DNA of 64,000 nt from Trichomonas vaginalis G3. Lineage: Eukaryota > Parabasalia > Trichomonadida > Trichomonadidae. Shown here piece by piece: positions 38,650 to 49,275 of this stretch (position 1 is its first letter; each line of letters opens with the position of its first letter). A model generated the notes under the pieces. The model did not search any database. It was given only the letters and a program-made list of their open reading frames with translations, and was not told the origin of the DNA. The DNA lies in the NCBI RefSeq assembly GCF_026262505.1, contig NC_067205.1:20333645-20397644 (forward strand), given 5' to 3'. Position numbers and translations under genes: made by a program.

Positions 38650-40151
38650 TGACTTCCTAGAACTATTCAAAAAGATTTTCAAAATACATTCACAAAAAAA
38701 TTGTGCAGTGATAAAAATATTATTATTATTTTTCAAATGTTAAAATATTTCGGTTAATGCAATGCTATAAAATGAATTATATTCAAACTAATTTCTCTAT
38801 GAAATTTTTTTCTATGTCTTAGATAATATAAGATAATATCATGTGGGAATGATGAAATTTATAACGATGATCAATTTTATCACAATTAATTGTAAAAGTG
38901 ACAAATAAATTGTAAATTCCATCAACAATTCCTCTTCTCAAAATTTGATTTTTAATTCTAAAGTAAAAGATATTTAAATTATTAAATAATACAAGATAAA
39001 CTTCTTTGTATTTATCAAATGGTCTGGTAACAAATAAATTGAGAACATATTTGAGTCTGAATACGAAATTTTGATAGTACATTGAATTTTTTTGTGAGAA
39101 GTTTTGACATATAGTAAAGTGTCAATTTAAAAAGAAAATAAAGATTGCAAAAAGTACAAAAATATATTGCTCTTTATAATAAATCATATTTAAATGTATT
39201 TTTCATTTTAATTTCAGATTTAAAATTATTCATGTTTGAACTCCTATAAAATCATAATTTTAAAGTTTATTATAATAGCGTTATAATAATATTAAATGTG
39301 TATACTATACTTATCACATCTAAACAGAATAGGGAGTAATCTTTTATTTTTGTAATAATATTTTACTTTCGAATTTGAAATAATTGAGATTCTCTATATT
39401 TTATACAAAAGCACATGAATATTCTATCAAAATTGAATCAAACCTTTAGATTTTTTTTTGTGTGTGTGTCAGATTTCGATTTTTTTTAAGAACAGAATTT
39501 GAGAAAGGAACTTTCGTTCAAAAATCACATAAAGAATACAATTCATATTCGTTTTGTTTTGTTTAAAAATATTTTTTATAAAAATTGGCTGGCCAATCGT
39601 TGTGTCAGTTTTATAAAATTCATAGCAATTTCTGCGAATTACCGGAATTACAATTTTGAACATGAGAAGAACGATCTTCTATGTCAATCATATCAACAGG
39701 GCGATTTTGTCCATTACATTTATTGTTAAGACGAATCTATCTAAATTGACATGAACACAAGAAAAGTTTCAAATTTGAAAGATTAGAACATTAATTGTAT
39801 ATGAGATCACCAATCTTTTATTAATATTCACGTATGCATACCAATGATTTAAGATAATAAAAGATAACAAATATTTTAAATTGAGATTTTTTTTAATTTT
39901 AATTTAACTTAACAAAGTTAAAAATGTATCTATCAAGCACTCATATCATATAGAATTTTCATTTAACATTAGCTTTCCAATATGTTAAAAAATGATTATT
40001 TTGGCTTCAATTTGTTCGTTTAAAAATCAATCCGTGTAGACTGTTCAAATATATTTATTTTTTAATACTTGAACTTTTTATATATAAGCAACCATTAACA
40101 GATAACGTTTGCAAATCTGATGCTTAATAATCTTTCACTCCACAAAGTACT
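38650..40151. other. Long intergenic region, nothing convincing
   Basis: This is about 1.5 kb of AT-rich DNA. A reverse frame of 87 codons at 38,819-39,082 has an ATG but no known motif and is of chance-like composition. Another frame at about 39,499-39,729 lacks support. No repeats or RNA genes were recognised. Confidence 0.4.
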
Positions 40152-40810
40152 TTGTCATGCCCAAATTTAGAAAATATTTCATATTGTAATTTTGAGAAAC
40201 TAAGTTCATCAGGTTGTATTCAAATTTTTAGAAGTATTATAGGAATGGAAAGATGTAATTATTTAAACATCTCTCAAAATGGTTTGGGATTGTTTATGGT
40301 ACATTCAAGTAAGGTTGATGTTTTAGATTCAGTTTTCCAGAAAAATCAAGGAACATTATTTTTTGCAAACTATTTAGGAAGAATCTATATAATACGATGC
40401 ATTATTGATCAATTTTCAGCTAGTTCATTTACTGGCGCAATTGTTGATAATTCAAGTATGGCAACAGAAACATTCTCAAATGACCTAGAGTTCATTGGCT
40501 TAGATCCGTGTGAAGTGTTATTGTTTATGCAAGCTAAAGAAAAGAAAATTTGTTCAGTAGATAAATGCAGATTTTACATTTTTGGAAAGCACTTAATGAC
40601 TTTTTTGTTAATCCATAGATAGTATAAAAGGACCATTTTCCAATATATCGATGATATTATATTCCATTGAATAATATTCGGCCCGAGTATTTAGAGATAA
40701 TAAAGTTGATCATACAAATATGACTACAGAATCATTTTATAATTACTAAGAGTTTCTCAGATTAAGTCTATGTGAAAGATATATTGTAATATATTTGTGC
40801 CAACTAAAGA
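40152..40810 (+). pseudogene. Beta-helix-type surface protein family, copy E (forward, decayed)
   Basis: The forward frame of about 156 codons (to 40,622) has family blocks ISYCNFEKLSSSG, IGMERCNYLNISQN, VDVLDSVFQKN, GRIYIIRCIIDQFSAS and ETFSNDLEFIGLDPCE. It has no ATG at the front and lacks the N-terminal half seen in copies A-D. A more worn second piece of the same C-terminal block, with ATESFYN-like and RLSLCE-like sequence, follows at about 40,680-40,800. It is the only copy on the plus strand in this cluster. Confidence 0.5.
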
Positions 40811-41417
40811 AATGAAAATATATATATTCATTGAAATTCAATTTTACTATTCGAAAATGTCTTTTCATAAGGTCATTGAACGGTATACGTTAATAGATCT
40901 ATTAGCAATTCCACTTAAAAATATATCTCAATTTATCTTTTTGATGCAAAAAGAATCATTTTTAGCTTAATTTTGAAAATATGTTAATTTTCCTTCGCAT
41001 ATACTTAATTCAATAAACTTTGAGTCATTGAGAAATAGGAATGATTTTGTTTTATATTAAAATATATTTCATGAATGTATTAAGATTACAAGACTTAAGT
41101 CTTAATTTTAAAATTATATTAATTGAATTTTATCATATATTATATCATATATATACATTAATGCTTCCTTTTGATCACATTCTTAATTATTAGCAAAAGC
41201 AATATTTATAGATATATGCATGTCCAATAATCTAAGCAACCAATATTGTAGCTTTTGATAACACTTCTCTTTTAAAATTATTTTATTTTGAAAAGGTATT
41301 GACAGAAAAAAATTCTTAACAAACATTTAAAATTTTTCTGTAGACAATACTATCCTAAATTGATAATAAGCTTTTTTGCGGTTTGAGATTTTGGGAAGGT
41401 GACCGAAGGGAGCATCC
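40811..41417. other. Intergenic with worn family fragment and a foldback
   Basis: At about 40,985-41,050 (minus strand) a short piece of the beta-helix family C-terminus is discernible (DSKFIEL-like, CEGKL-like). At 41,379-41,437 an imperfect hairpin is formed by CGGTTTGAGATTTTGG and TCAAAATTTCGAACCG around a GC-richer loop. The rest shows nothing. Confidence 0.35.
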
Positions 41418-41433
41418 TCAAAATTTCGAACCG
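41379..41433. repeat. Imperfect foldback of about 55 bp
   Basis: CGGTTTGAGATTTTGG pairs with TCAAAATTTCGAACCG with three or four mismatches, around a loop containing GGTGACCGAAGGGAGC. It is unusually GC-rich for this region. It could be a small RNA or transposon remnant; it is not a tRNA. Confidence 0.4.
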
Positions 41434-42470
41434 ATAAAGTGAATAATAATTTGCAAAAATGTATGATAAAGATGATGTTTATGAAACATATGTATTAAAA
41501 ATGATTGTCGATGAAATATAAGTTTGATGTTAATAGAATCATTTTTATCTTTATTTTGAGCTTTTGATAACACTTCTTCACATATAATTAATACATTGAA
41601 CTTTAAGTCATTAGAGAATGGATCTGTTGGCATACTTGATGTATAAACAGAATAAGTAGCTGAATATTCATCAACATTACATCGATATATCGATATAAAT
41701 CTGCCCTCTATTATTTGAATAAAATAATTTCCCTTTATTATCTTTTAGATTGTTTTGGAAAATGGAATCTAAAATATCAAGCCTTTTTGATGTAACAAGA
41801 ACTAATCCCCAACCTGAATTTGTTTGGAAGTTGTTTATATAATTACATCTTTCAATTCTTCCATCACTTCTCTCAAACTGAGTGATCATTTCACTTGCTA
41901 CTAAATTCTCAAAATTACAAAATGAAACATCTGTTTTTGAATCAATATAGTCATCATAAAAAGCTGTTGAAAACCTTGAAATGCAATTAGAAATGTTTGT
42001 TTGTGAAAGAGATGAAAAACCTTGTTTTTGGTAAATCATTCCTCTATCTACAGAGCTATCTCCTCCATTAGTAATTGATCCTTGAAGGATTGAACCATTG
42101 ATTTTACCTACAAGATAAGTAAAATGACCACTTGTTAGAGATTTACTATCAAATGAACAAAATTTATCAATAATAATGCTATTTTTACTGAAACTAGATA
42201 TATGTACTGTTCCTGGACCTTTGTTGAAAAAGTTTTCGCAAAGTAAAAAAGAAAAATCTGAAATATTCTCAAATTTGATGGCTCTATCTTGTAAGTTGGT
42301 GAATATGCATAAATATGTAAAGCATTTGTTTTCTGTTGCTGTGGCATTTTGGTTTTCACCTTGAATAACTGTAGAAGGAGGACTAATTCCTGCATAATAA
42401 TGAAGCCAAACACTATTAGGATCTTCTTCACGATGAAATTTTCTAAATTCGATGATATATTTTATATTTA
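41418..42470 (-). pseudogene. Beta-helix-type surface protein family, copy B (frameshifted)
   Basis: This carries the same block order as copy A: EEDPNSVWLHYYAGISPPS, KCFTYLCIF, FNKGPGTVHI, IIIDKFCSFDSKS, NGSILQGSITNGG, MIYQKQGFSSLSQTNISNCIS and TDPFSNDLKF. Near 41,680 a four-base insertion in the ATCGATATATATAAA-type run shifts the frame before the last block. No ATG is present where copy D starts. It lies 5' to a duplicated Sec7 fragment, and the two together form a tandem unit with copy C and the Sec7 gene. Confidence 0.6.
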
Positions 42471-42782
42471 CGATGATTGAATGTATTCGTTTTGAAAGGA
42501 AAATTTTTTAGTTGGTTAGTAACATTAGTTAGATAAAGCACAATTAATAGTGCACTTACGCCCGTATGTCAAGACCGTCAATTCTAATGTTTAAGGTTGG
42601 TTTTCAATATATTTCAGGCCGGTTGTCAAAAATTAAAGTCAGATATCCGTGTATATAAAAGTTTTAGTTTCGTTTTTTTAATAAACCAATGGTGTATTAG
42701 AAAAAATTGACTCGATTTATATGTTTTCATCTAGATTTGATATCTCTTCTTCTGATCTCAGAAGAAGTATCTAAAAAATATG

Positions 42783-43164
42783 AACTTATCAAATAAATAA
42801 ATTTTTTATATAAAAATGTAATATTTCATACAATTTGTTATTTTTCTAAAATTATAAATAATACAATATTTAAAAAATAAGTTATTTCTTATTCTTTTCT
42901 TTCTTAGATTGAACTGCGGAATTGACTTTAGATCGGTATTCATCTGCAACTTCTTTTGTCAATGCTGATTCGTATGCATTGATTGCGTTGTTCAATGAAA
43001 CATTGTAGTCAACAACTGAACTCAAACTTTCATTGATAATAAACTTAAGCAAATCCAATGCTGGTTCACTAACATCTTTGCTCTCTTTACTAGCAGATGC
43101 AACAATAGAAATAACTGTTGCCCAATGTCAATCCTTTCAAACAAAGATTATAAACACTAGGATC
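42783..43164 (-). pseudogene. Duplicated 3' end of the Sec7 gene with internal deletion
   Basis: The stretch from about 42,800 to 43,122 is essentially identical to 45,015-45,339 (the last 80 codons of the Sec7 gene plus its 3' UTR). It then jumps to sequence matching about 46,040-46,083 of the same gene, so about 700 bp are missing at the junction. Near-perfect identity marks a recent event. Confidence 0.9.
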
Positions 43165-43500
43165 ATCACTTTGGAGAAAATTAAGACCTAATTGAGCAAT
43201 ATTGTATAATAATCTTTATACCTGTTTGTAGGCATTGGCATATGAATTTGATGCATCGGAATAACTAAGATCTGCGGCGATTTTGAAATAAATTTGCATC
43301 CAATTCCTTATAAATTAAAGTTTCCGAAATGGAAATTGGCAACTTGAGAGTTCTTATCAGCAGCAATTTTCATATATAGATATGCTTCGACTTAACTATA
43401 TGGATTATTAATACCTTGAAGATGAAAGAGGATGTATGCAACCAGTGAGTCAACATTACCCATATCTACAGATTTTGTATAATAAATTAAAGATTTTTTG
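43165..43500 (-). pseudogene. Sel1-like repeat fragment
   Basis: The minus strand carries degraded helical-repeat sequence (VAYILFHLQGINNPYS, EAYLYMKIAADKNSQVANFHFG) with the A-x-x-Y-L-x-x-A-A-D spacing of Sel1 repeats, plus stops. Sel1 proteins are abundant in trichomonads, often as kinase fusions. The piece has been joined directly to the Sec7 duplicate. Confidence 0.45.
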
Positions 43501-43727
43501 GTTTGATTTGGTTTGAAAAAAAAGTTACTATAAATCATCAAAAAGTACATAAAATAGGGATTTGTTGGCATGTGAGAGAATGTCAGAAAGTTGTATCTGT
43601 GCCGTTAATTTTAATTTGTGGCTCCCATAGATCTTAAAAATGTGATGCAATCCCTACCTTGTGATGCCAAAGGATGATTAGAAATTTTAAAACCATTTTT
43701 CATAAAATTGTATTATAAAGATTATGC

Positions 43728-44760
43728 TTATGAAGATGATGTATTAAATAGATTTGTTAATGAAATAATATCAATGTCGATGCAAATAGAATCATTTTTA
43801 TCTTTCTTTTTTACAATTGATAATTCTCCTTCACATGGACTTAATCCAATGAACTTTAAGTCATTAGAAAATGGATCTGTTGTCATACTTGCTGTATCAA
43901 CAAATCCACCAAATTCACCATAAGCTGAATATTTATCAACATTACATCGATATATATAAATCTGTCCATTAAATGAATAAAATAATTTTCCTCTATCATT
44001 TTTTCGATTGTTTGGGAAAACTGAATCTAGAATATCAACTTTATTATCGTAAACAAAAACTAATCCATTCAATGAACCTGTTTGGAAGTTGTTTATATAA
44101 TTACATCTTTCAACTCTTCCATCACTGTTCATAAATTCAGTGATTGTTTGATATGCTTCTAAATTCTCAAAATTACAAAATGAAACATTTGTTGTTGATT
44201 TAACATAGAAATAATAAAAAGCAGTTGAAGACCCTGAAATGCAATTAGAAATGTTTGTTTTCGAAAGAGATGAAAAACCTTGATTTTGGTAAATCATTCC
44301 ACTTCCAGAAGAGCTATCTCCTCCATTAGAAATTGATCCTTGGAGGATTGTACTGTTGATGCTGCCTTTGAAATATGTAAATATACCATTATAATTTGAT
44401 TTACTTTCAAATGAACAAAATTTATCAATAATAATGTTATTTTTATTAGAACTATCAATATAAACTGTACCTGGACCTTTGTTGAAAACGTTTTCGATAA
44501 GTAAAAAAGAATAATCTGAAATAGATTCGAATTTGATTGCTCTGTCTTGTATGTTTGTGAATATACATATGTATGTGAAGCATTTGTTATCAGTTGCTGT
44601 GACGTTTTGGTTTTCACCTTGAATAACTTTAGAAGGAGGACTAATTCCTGCATAATAATGACTCCAAACACTATTATGACCTTCCTCACGATGTAATTTT
44701 CTTCTTTCGACAATACATTTTGTATTTCCAATAAATCCAGAAATTCATTACGACTTGAAA
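43728..44760 (-). pseudogene. Beta-helix-type surface protein family, copy C (start codon lost)
   Basis: The frame is open for about 340 codons with all family blocks, ending TDPFSNDLKFIGLSPCEGEL and a short tail. At the position where copy D has ATG TCT GGA, this copy has ATT TCT GGA, directly after two in-frame stops also present in D. The start is therefore lost by one base. The next ATG in frame (44,297) would leave only the C-terminal 189 residues. It may still be expressed as that shorter protein. Confidence 0.6.
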
Positions 44761-45097
44761 ATTTTTTATGTATATTTTTTCTGAGGAAAAAAAGTCTTTT
44801 GACTGATCCAAATTTTGAGAAATTTTGTGCAGTTCGAACAGACAAAATCTCGAATTTCGACTCAGAAACCAGCCCCAAAACTCTCGACTTATAGTTTTAA
44901 AACAAAATTGCATTCAGAAACAAATAGAGAATAAGAATGATTTCAATCGGTTTATAAACATTTGATATCTCTTTTTCTGTACAGAAGTATCTAAAAAATA
45001 TGATTTAATATTAAATATTTTTTATATAAAAATGTAATATTTCATACAATTTGTTATTTTTCTAAAATTATAAATAATACAATATTTAAAAAATAAG
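44761..45097. other. Spacer between beta-helix copy C and Sec7 gene
   Basis: This holds the 3' UTR of the Sec7 gene (from about 45,000, shared with the 42.8-kb duplicate) and AT-rich spacer. The stretch AGTATCTAAAAAATATGA occurs both here and at about 42,771, marking the tandem duplication. Confidence 0.5.
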
Positions 45098-48000
45098 TTA
45101 TTTCTTATTCTTTTCTTTCTTAGATTGAACTGCGGAATTGACTTTAGATCGGTATTCATCTGCAACTTCTTTTGTCAATGCTGATTCGTATGCATTGATT
45201 GCGTTGTTCAATGAAACATTGTAGTCAACAACTGAACTCAAACTTTCATTGATAATAAACTTAAGCAAATCCAATGCTGGTTCACTAACATCTTTGCTCT
45301 CTTTACTAGCAGATGCAACAATAGAAATAACTGTTGCCCATCCGGACTTAAGTTTAAGACCTAACTCTCTTGCAAGCATAGTGATGCAGTCGATGACTAA
45401 TCGCTTTGGGCCTTGAAGTTTCTGACGTTCGAAGATGTATTGGAATGGTTTCATGAAATGTTCTTGGAAATGGAATTGTGACAATTCTTCTTCATTCATG
45501 AATTTGATAGCCAATTGTCGCAAAATGTCGATAGTGATGTCTGCCATGTTCTCATTATCTGATGTACCAACACTAGACAAATGTTCACCAATTGTGCCCC
45601 AAATAGCAACCCAAATAAAACGTGGTCGTTTCATGTTGAAATGTGCAACAACTGCTAATTGTTGTAATGAGAATTTTCGTGGTTCTTTTTCTGATAATTC
45701 TGATTTAGAAACCGAAACTAATGATTTCAAGAAGTCTGCAATAGATTCTCTGTCCAATGTATCTGTTGCCATAAACAATTCATCAATCAATGTAGTATCT
45801 GCACTCGACAAATCATCTTTCTTTCTGTCCAATGCTGAGATCTCTGCTAAAACAATTTCCCATGCACCACGTAAGAAATTCTTATCTTCAATAGCTATCC
45901 TCAACAATGCATTCGTACATTGGATATTCTTTGGTTGGACTTCTGACAAATTCTTTCTCAAATTAGTGAATTTAGAGAATGAATCAACCAATGTATCCAA
46001 TGCATTTTCAACGAAACAATGAGAAGCGATGTGTACAGCCAATGTCAATCCTTTCAAACAAAGATTATAAACACTAGGATCATCACTTTGTTGCAATGTC
46101 ATTGTCAATGCTCCCAAAGCTCCTCCCCATATCGATTGGAACATTGGACCAATGAAAAGAGGTGATTCGGAGTGATGGAATGAATGATCTGTTATTCTAG
46201 ATTTATCCTTGGCATCTTCAATCATTTGTGCACATTGCATATTATATAATTCAGATCTCTGTTCAAGTGTTAGTAGAGATAAACTTGGAACAGAATTTGG
46301 AAGTACACAAATCTCTTTTGAAGTGATTCCGTTGTATAATTCTCTTAGGAAATCTTCATGAAGATCTTTTCCATTGTCTAAGTTCCTGTTATTTGCAACA
46401 AATTGTGGAAATGTCATGTGGTTTTTGATGGCTTTGTTATGAGAATCTGTATTCAACATCAAAGCTGAAAAAGCCAACATGTAACAGGTGTCAGCGCATG
46501 AGAAAGTGCCGGGATTGTCGTTGTAGTACTTTGTACCGAACTGTTCCATGAATCTGTCGATCATTTGGGCTTCTCCTGGAATTGTGAAGCTCTGAAGGAA
46601 CATTCGAAATGCTTGTTCAAAGGACATGCCCTTGAAGTTGAAGATTTCAACGTATTCCTTGAGAACTTCGATATTATCTTTTGTTCCAAGATATTCTCCA
46701 ACGGAAGTAGGGTTAAGGGAGTGCGTATTGTGGAAGAACTTGGCAATGGAAGCAGGATCGTCGTTGGTAAATCCTTCCTGGATAAAGAAAGCAACACCTT
46801 TTTTGGATGATTTCTTGAAAATCTCAAGACCAATGTCCAGTTTGGCCTTTGTCTTCTTGGCTTCAAGAAAGTCTTGTGGGGCTTCGACGTTTTCGGTTGA
46901 AACTTCGAAGTTTGAGAAATATGTCCACATTGATTGCAAAATTTCAACGACAATCTCAAGAGCGTCGAGCTGGTCTTGTCTAACAGGCATATCCGGATAC
47001 GATAAGGACACAATCTTCTCAAAACAGTCTTGAAATGCGTTGGTATATATTCCATTGCAGTCACAGTCGTAGTTTACGAAGATATCAACGAAAAACTGGG
47101 GTAATGTTGACATTTCGTGGTAGACTTTTAACGCGTGGGCAACAATTTCTGGGTCGGGAGATTTCATTGTTGTTGCTAATCCTTTAGTAAGGATTTCGTA
47201 TAGACCATCTTGATAGAAATCGGCAAACTTAGACCAAACAGTCTTTAGAATCGAAACTGTCGAAAATTGATGCTCAATTTGGCCTTTTAAGAACATTGAG
47301 AGGAAGGCAACGTGAAGTTGGTTCTGTAGAAGATATTTGAAGGTGGTAGACTTGAAAAATGCGTTGTTTCCGTGAACATCAAATGCATATAACAGAACAA
47401 CTAAGGAATAGCGGCTTGAATTGATGTTTACACGAGCCTCTATGCATTTGGCAATCAAACTAAGTAAGACGTATAAGTCACAATCGTAGATAGTAACTGA
47501 ATAATCTCCTGTAGTGATAACAGGACGTAAGAATTTCCGAATGTGAGCGGAATTTTGTGAAAGAGTGTATACGATATTTTTTGCATAGGTTGACATGTTG
47601 GCTGATCGCTTAATTGGTACTGGTTGACCATATGATTGGAAAAGATTGTTTGTTATTTCTTTTATGACATCGCGTACGCCAGCAAGAAGATCTGGCTGCT
47701 CAATTATCGAAAAAATTTTGAAAAAGACACCGAAAAAATTACGAAGATACAAACCATGAAGAGTGTATTGAGCATTGTGATTTCTATACAGTGCCAATGC
47801 AAGTTCGCACATTTTTGGAATAGATCCGTCTTGTGGATTTGGCTGTATTTTGTTTAAAACATCGATAATTTTTAAGAAAACGAGAGCTGGAATCTTCTGA
47901 AGCTTGCAAACAGTTGTTAGACCTTCAAGAACAATGTTTTGGAATACTGGGTTCTGGTCCATGGCCGTCCATATTGGAACAAGGGCTTTTTTCAGATCAA

Positions 48001-48133
48001 AATTTTGAGGTTTTGACTGAATGTACTGCTCGACTTCTGTTATTTGCCGCTTGAGGTCTCTATACCAGATGGAGCCAGCAGTATATCGAATAGCCCCTAA
48101 AATCTTGAGATATTCGTCATAGAAAGCTTCCAT
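45098..48133 (-). CDS. Sec7-domain Arf guanine nucleotide exchange factor (BIG/GBF-like)
   Basis: This 1011-residue protein activates Arf GTPases on Golgi or endosomal membranes. The helical N-terminal (DCB/HUS) region includes the HUS-box sequence FVNYDCDCNGIYTNAF at about residues 352-367. The Sec7 domain runs about 481-604. It has the loop with the catalytic glutamate in FTIPGEAQMIDRFMEQF, and the second conserved motif in YMLAFSALMLNTDSHN. The C-terminal 400 residues are HEAT-like helices and end in a Lys-rich tail. I chose ATG 48,133 (MEAFYDEYLKIL) because the longer frame adds low-complexity sequence and runs into the divergent endonuclease gene, and a TTTCAGA initiator-like site lies about 18 nt upstream. 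Its 3' end is duplicated at 42.8 kb. Confidence 0.92.
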   Translation of the reverse strand: MEAFYDEYLKILGAIRYTAGSIWYRDLKRQITEVEQYIQSKPQNFDLKKALVPIWTAMDQNPVFQNIVLEGLTTVCKLQKIPALVFLKIIDVLNKIQPNPQDGSIPKMCELALALYRNHNAQYTLHGLYLRNFFGVFFKIFSIIEQPDLLAGVRDVIKEITNNLFQSYGQPVPIKRSANMSTYAKNIVYTLSQNSAHIRKFLRPVITTGDYSVTIYDCDLYVLLSLIAKCIEARVNINSSRYSLVVLLYAFDVHGNNAFFKSTTFKYLLQNQLHVAFLSMFLKGQIEHQFSTVSILKTVWSKFADFYQDGLYEILTKGLATTMKSPDPEIVAHALKVYHEMSTLPQFFVDIFVNYDCDCNGIYTNAFQDCFEKIVSLSYPDMPVRQDQLDALEIVVEILQSMWTYFSNFEVSTENVEAPQDFLEAKKTKAKLDIGLEIFKKSSKKGVAFFIQEGFTNDDPASIAKFFHNTHSLNPTSVGEYLGTKDNIEVLKEYVEIFNFKGMSFEQAFRMFLQSFTIPGEAQMIDRFMEQFGTKYYNDNPGTFSCADTCYMLAFSALMLNTDSHNKAIKNHMTFPQFVANNRNLDNGKDLHEDFLRELYNGITSKEICVLPNSVPSLSLLTLEQRSELYNMQCAQMIEDAKDKSRITDHSFHHSESPLFIGPMFQSIWGGALGALTMTLQQSDDPSVYNLCLKGLTLAVHIASHCFVENALDTLVDSFSKFTNLRKNLSEVQPKNIQCTNALLRIAIEDKNFLRGAWEIVLAEISALDRKKDDLSSADTTLIDELFMATDTLDRESIADFLKSLVSVSKSELSEKEPRKFSLQQLAVVAHFNMKRPRFIWVAIWGTIGEHLSSVGTSDNENMADITIDILRQLAIKFMNEEELSQFHFQEHFMKPFQYIFERQKLQGPKRLVIDCITMLARELGLKLKSGWATVISIVASASKESKDVSEPALDLLKFIINESLSSVVDYNVSLNNAINAYESALTKEVADEYRSKVNSAVQSKKEKNKK

Positions 48134-48229
48134 TAATTTTTTTCTTTTTCTGAAATTTTTTAGACTATCAGAAATTGAAATTAATATTAAAATCTGTTTT
48201 GTAAAAGACTTCATTAGATAATTACATTT

Positions 48230-48240
48230 TTTCTCAATTT
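48230..48240 (+). promoter_or_regulatory. Inr initiator of the endonuclease III gene
   Basis: TTCTCAATTT lies with the A of TCA at 48,236, 12 nt before ATG 48,248. It fits the TCA+1 initiator rule. Confidence 0.55.
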
Positions 48241-48247
48241 TGGCTAA

Positions 48248-48913
48248 ATGGATTCGAATCAAACAAAACAACTTCAAGAGTTGATCAAATGGACAAAAGA
48301 ACATATCAAAGACAGTAATTATTCCGAATTGACCCATAACATTACACCAGAAGATAAGAAAAAAGTAAGATTTCAGATATTAGTTGCTACATTGATCAGT
48401 GCAAGAACGACTGATGCTATTGCTGATGCTGCATTAAGCAATCTATTGAAAATAGAAGGTGGTTTATCATGCGAAAACATGTTGAAAACAGATAAAAGTG
48501 TTATTGAGGAATGTATTACAAAGGTTAGCTTCAGAAAAAGGAAAGCACAGAATATTAAAGATATATCTAAAACAATGCTCGAAAAATATGATGGTGATAT
48601 CCCTAAAACAAAATAAGAGTTATTAGAATTACCTGGAATCGGTGAGAAATGCGCTAATTTGATAATGTCAGAAGCATGGAATGAAAGCACAGGAATAACA
48701 GTGGATACTCACGTTCATCGCCTTGCAAATAGACTTCATTTTGTTAAAACTAATAATCCAAACGCAACATCTCAAAAACTCAGTGAAATTATTGATAAAG
48801 ATCTTTGGAAGGATGCTTCTCAAGCCTTCTATTACTATGGCCAACAAATTTGTCAAGCAAAGAAGCCTCAATGTGATGATTGCATTATATCGGATTGTCC
48901 ATCTCGAAAGTAA
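48248..48913 (+). pseudogene. Endonuclease III-type DNA glycosylase with one in-frame stop
   Basis: The frame spans 222 codons and reads as a complete Nth/NTHL1-type base excision repair enzyme except for TAA at codon 123 (48,614-48,616). The helix-hairpin-helix LPGIGEKCANLIM has the catalytic Lys (codon 134). ITVDTHVHRLANRL has the catalytic Asp (codon 153). The iron-sulfur cluster ligands lie at the end (ICQAKKPQCDDCIISDCP). Spacing is Cys-6-Cys-2-Cys-4-Cys, one residue shorter in the last gap than the usual 5. No other defect is seen, so the stop is either very recent, read through, or a sequence error. It is divergent from the Sec7 gene with only about 115 bp between. Confidence 0.85.
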
Positions 48914-49275
48914 TAATATCTAATGTTTGTTAAAGTTTGTTTTTGATTTCATCAAAAAAATAAAAAAATTATCATGATTAATAACTAAAATTTACCCTTA
49001 GATCCATTTATATTGCAGAATTTTAAGAGATCTCTTAATTTGTTTATTCGATATTTTGAATATTCCTAATGAATTTTTTTATTTATGATTTTAATATGAG
49101 ATTTACTGATGTAATACCTTTGCAAGTTTGAATATATTTGAGTAGTGTCGCGTAAATAAGCTAATCAACTATTAATTTATGTTTTGATCCCGAATTATGA
49201 TTCAAAAAGCATTACTTAAAAATTAAACACAGATTGTTATATTTAAAATGATAATATTTAATTCAAACAAAAAAA
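48914..49275. other. Intergenic between convergent genes, nothing recognised
   Basis: This is about 360 bp of AT-rich DNA holding two 3' UTRs. No repeats were seen. Confidence 0.45.

Noticed and set aside
38819-39082. 87-codon reverse frame with ATG
   Set aside because: Its Phe/Ile/Tyr-rich composition is expected by chance in AT-rich DNA. It has no motif, no initiator and no supporting neighbour.
41379-41433. tRNA gene
   Set aside because: GGTTCGAAA resembles a T-loop, but no cloverleaf, acceptor stem or anticodon arm can be drawn.
45098-48337. Longer Sec7 protein starting at 48,337
   Set aside because: The extra N-terminus is low-complexity, overlaps the divergent endonuclease gene and lacks an initiator; ATG 48,133 is preferred.
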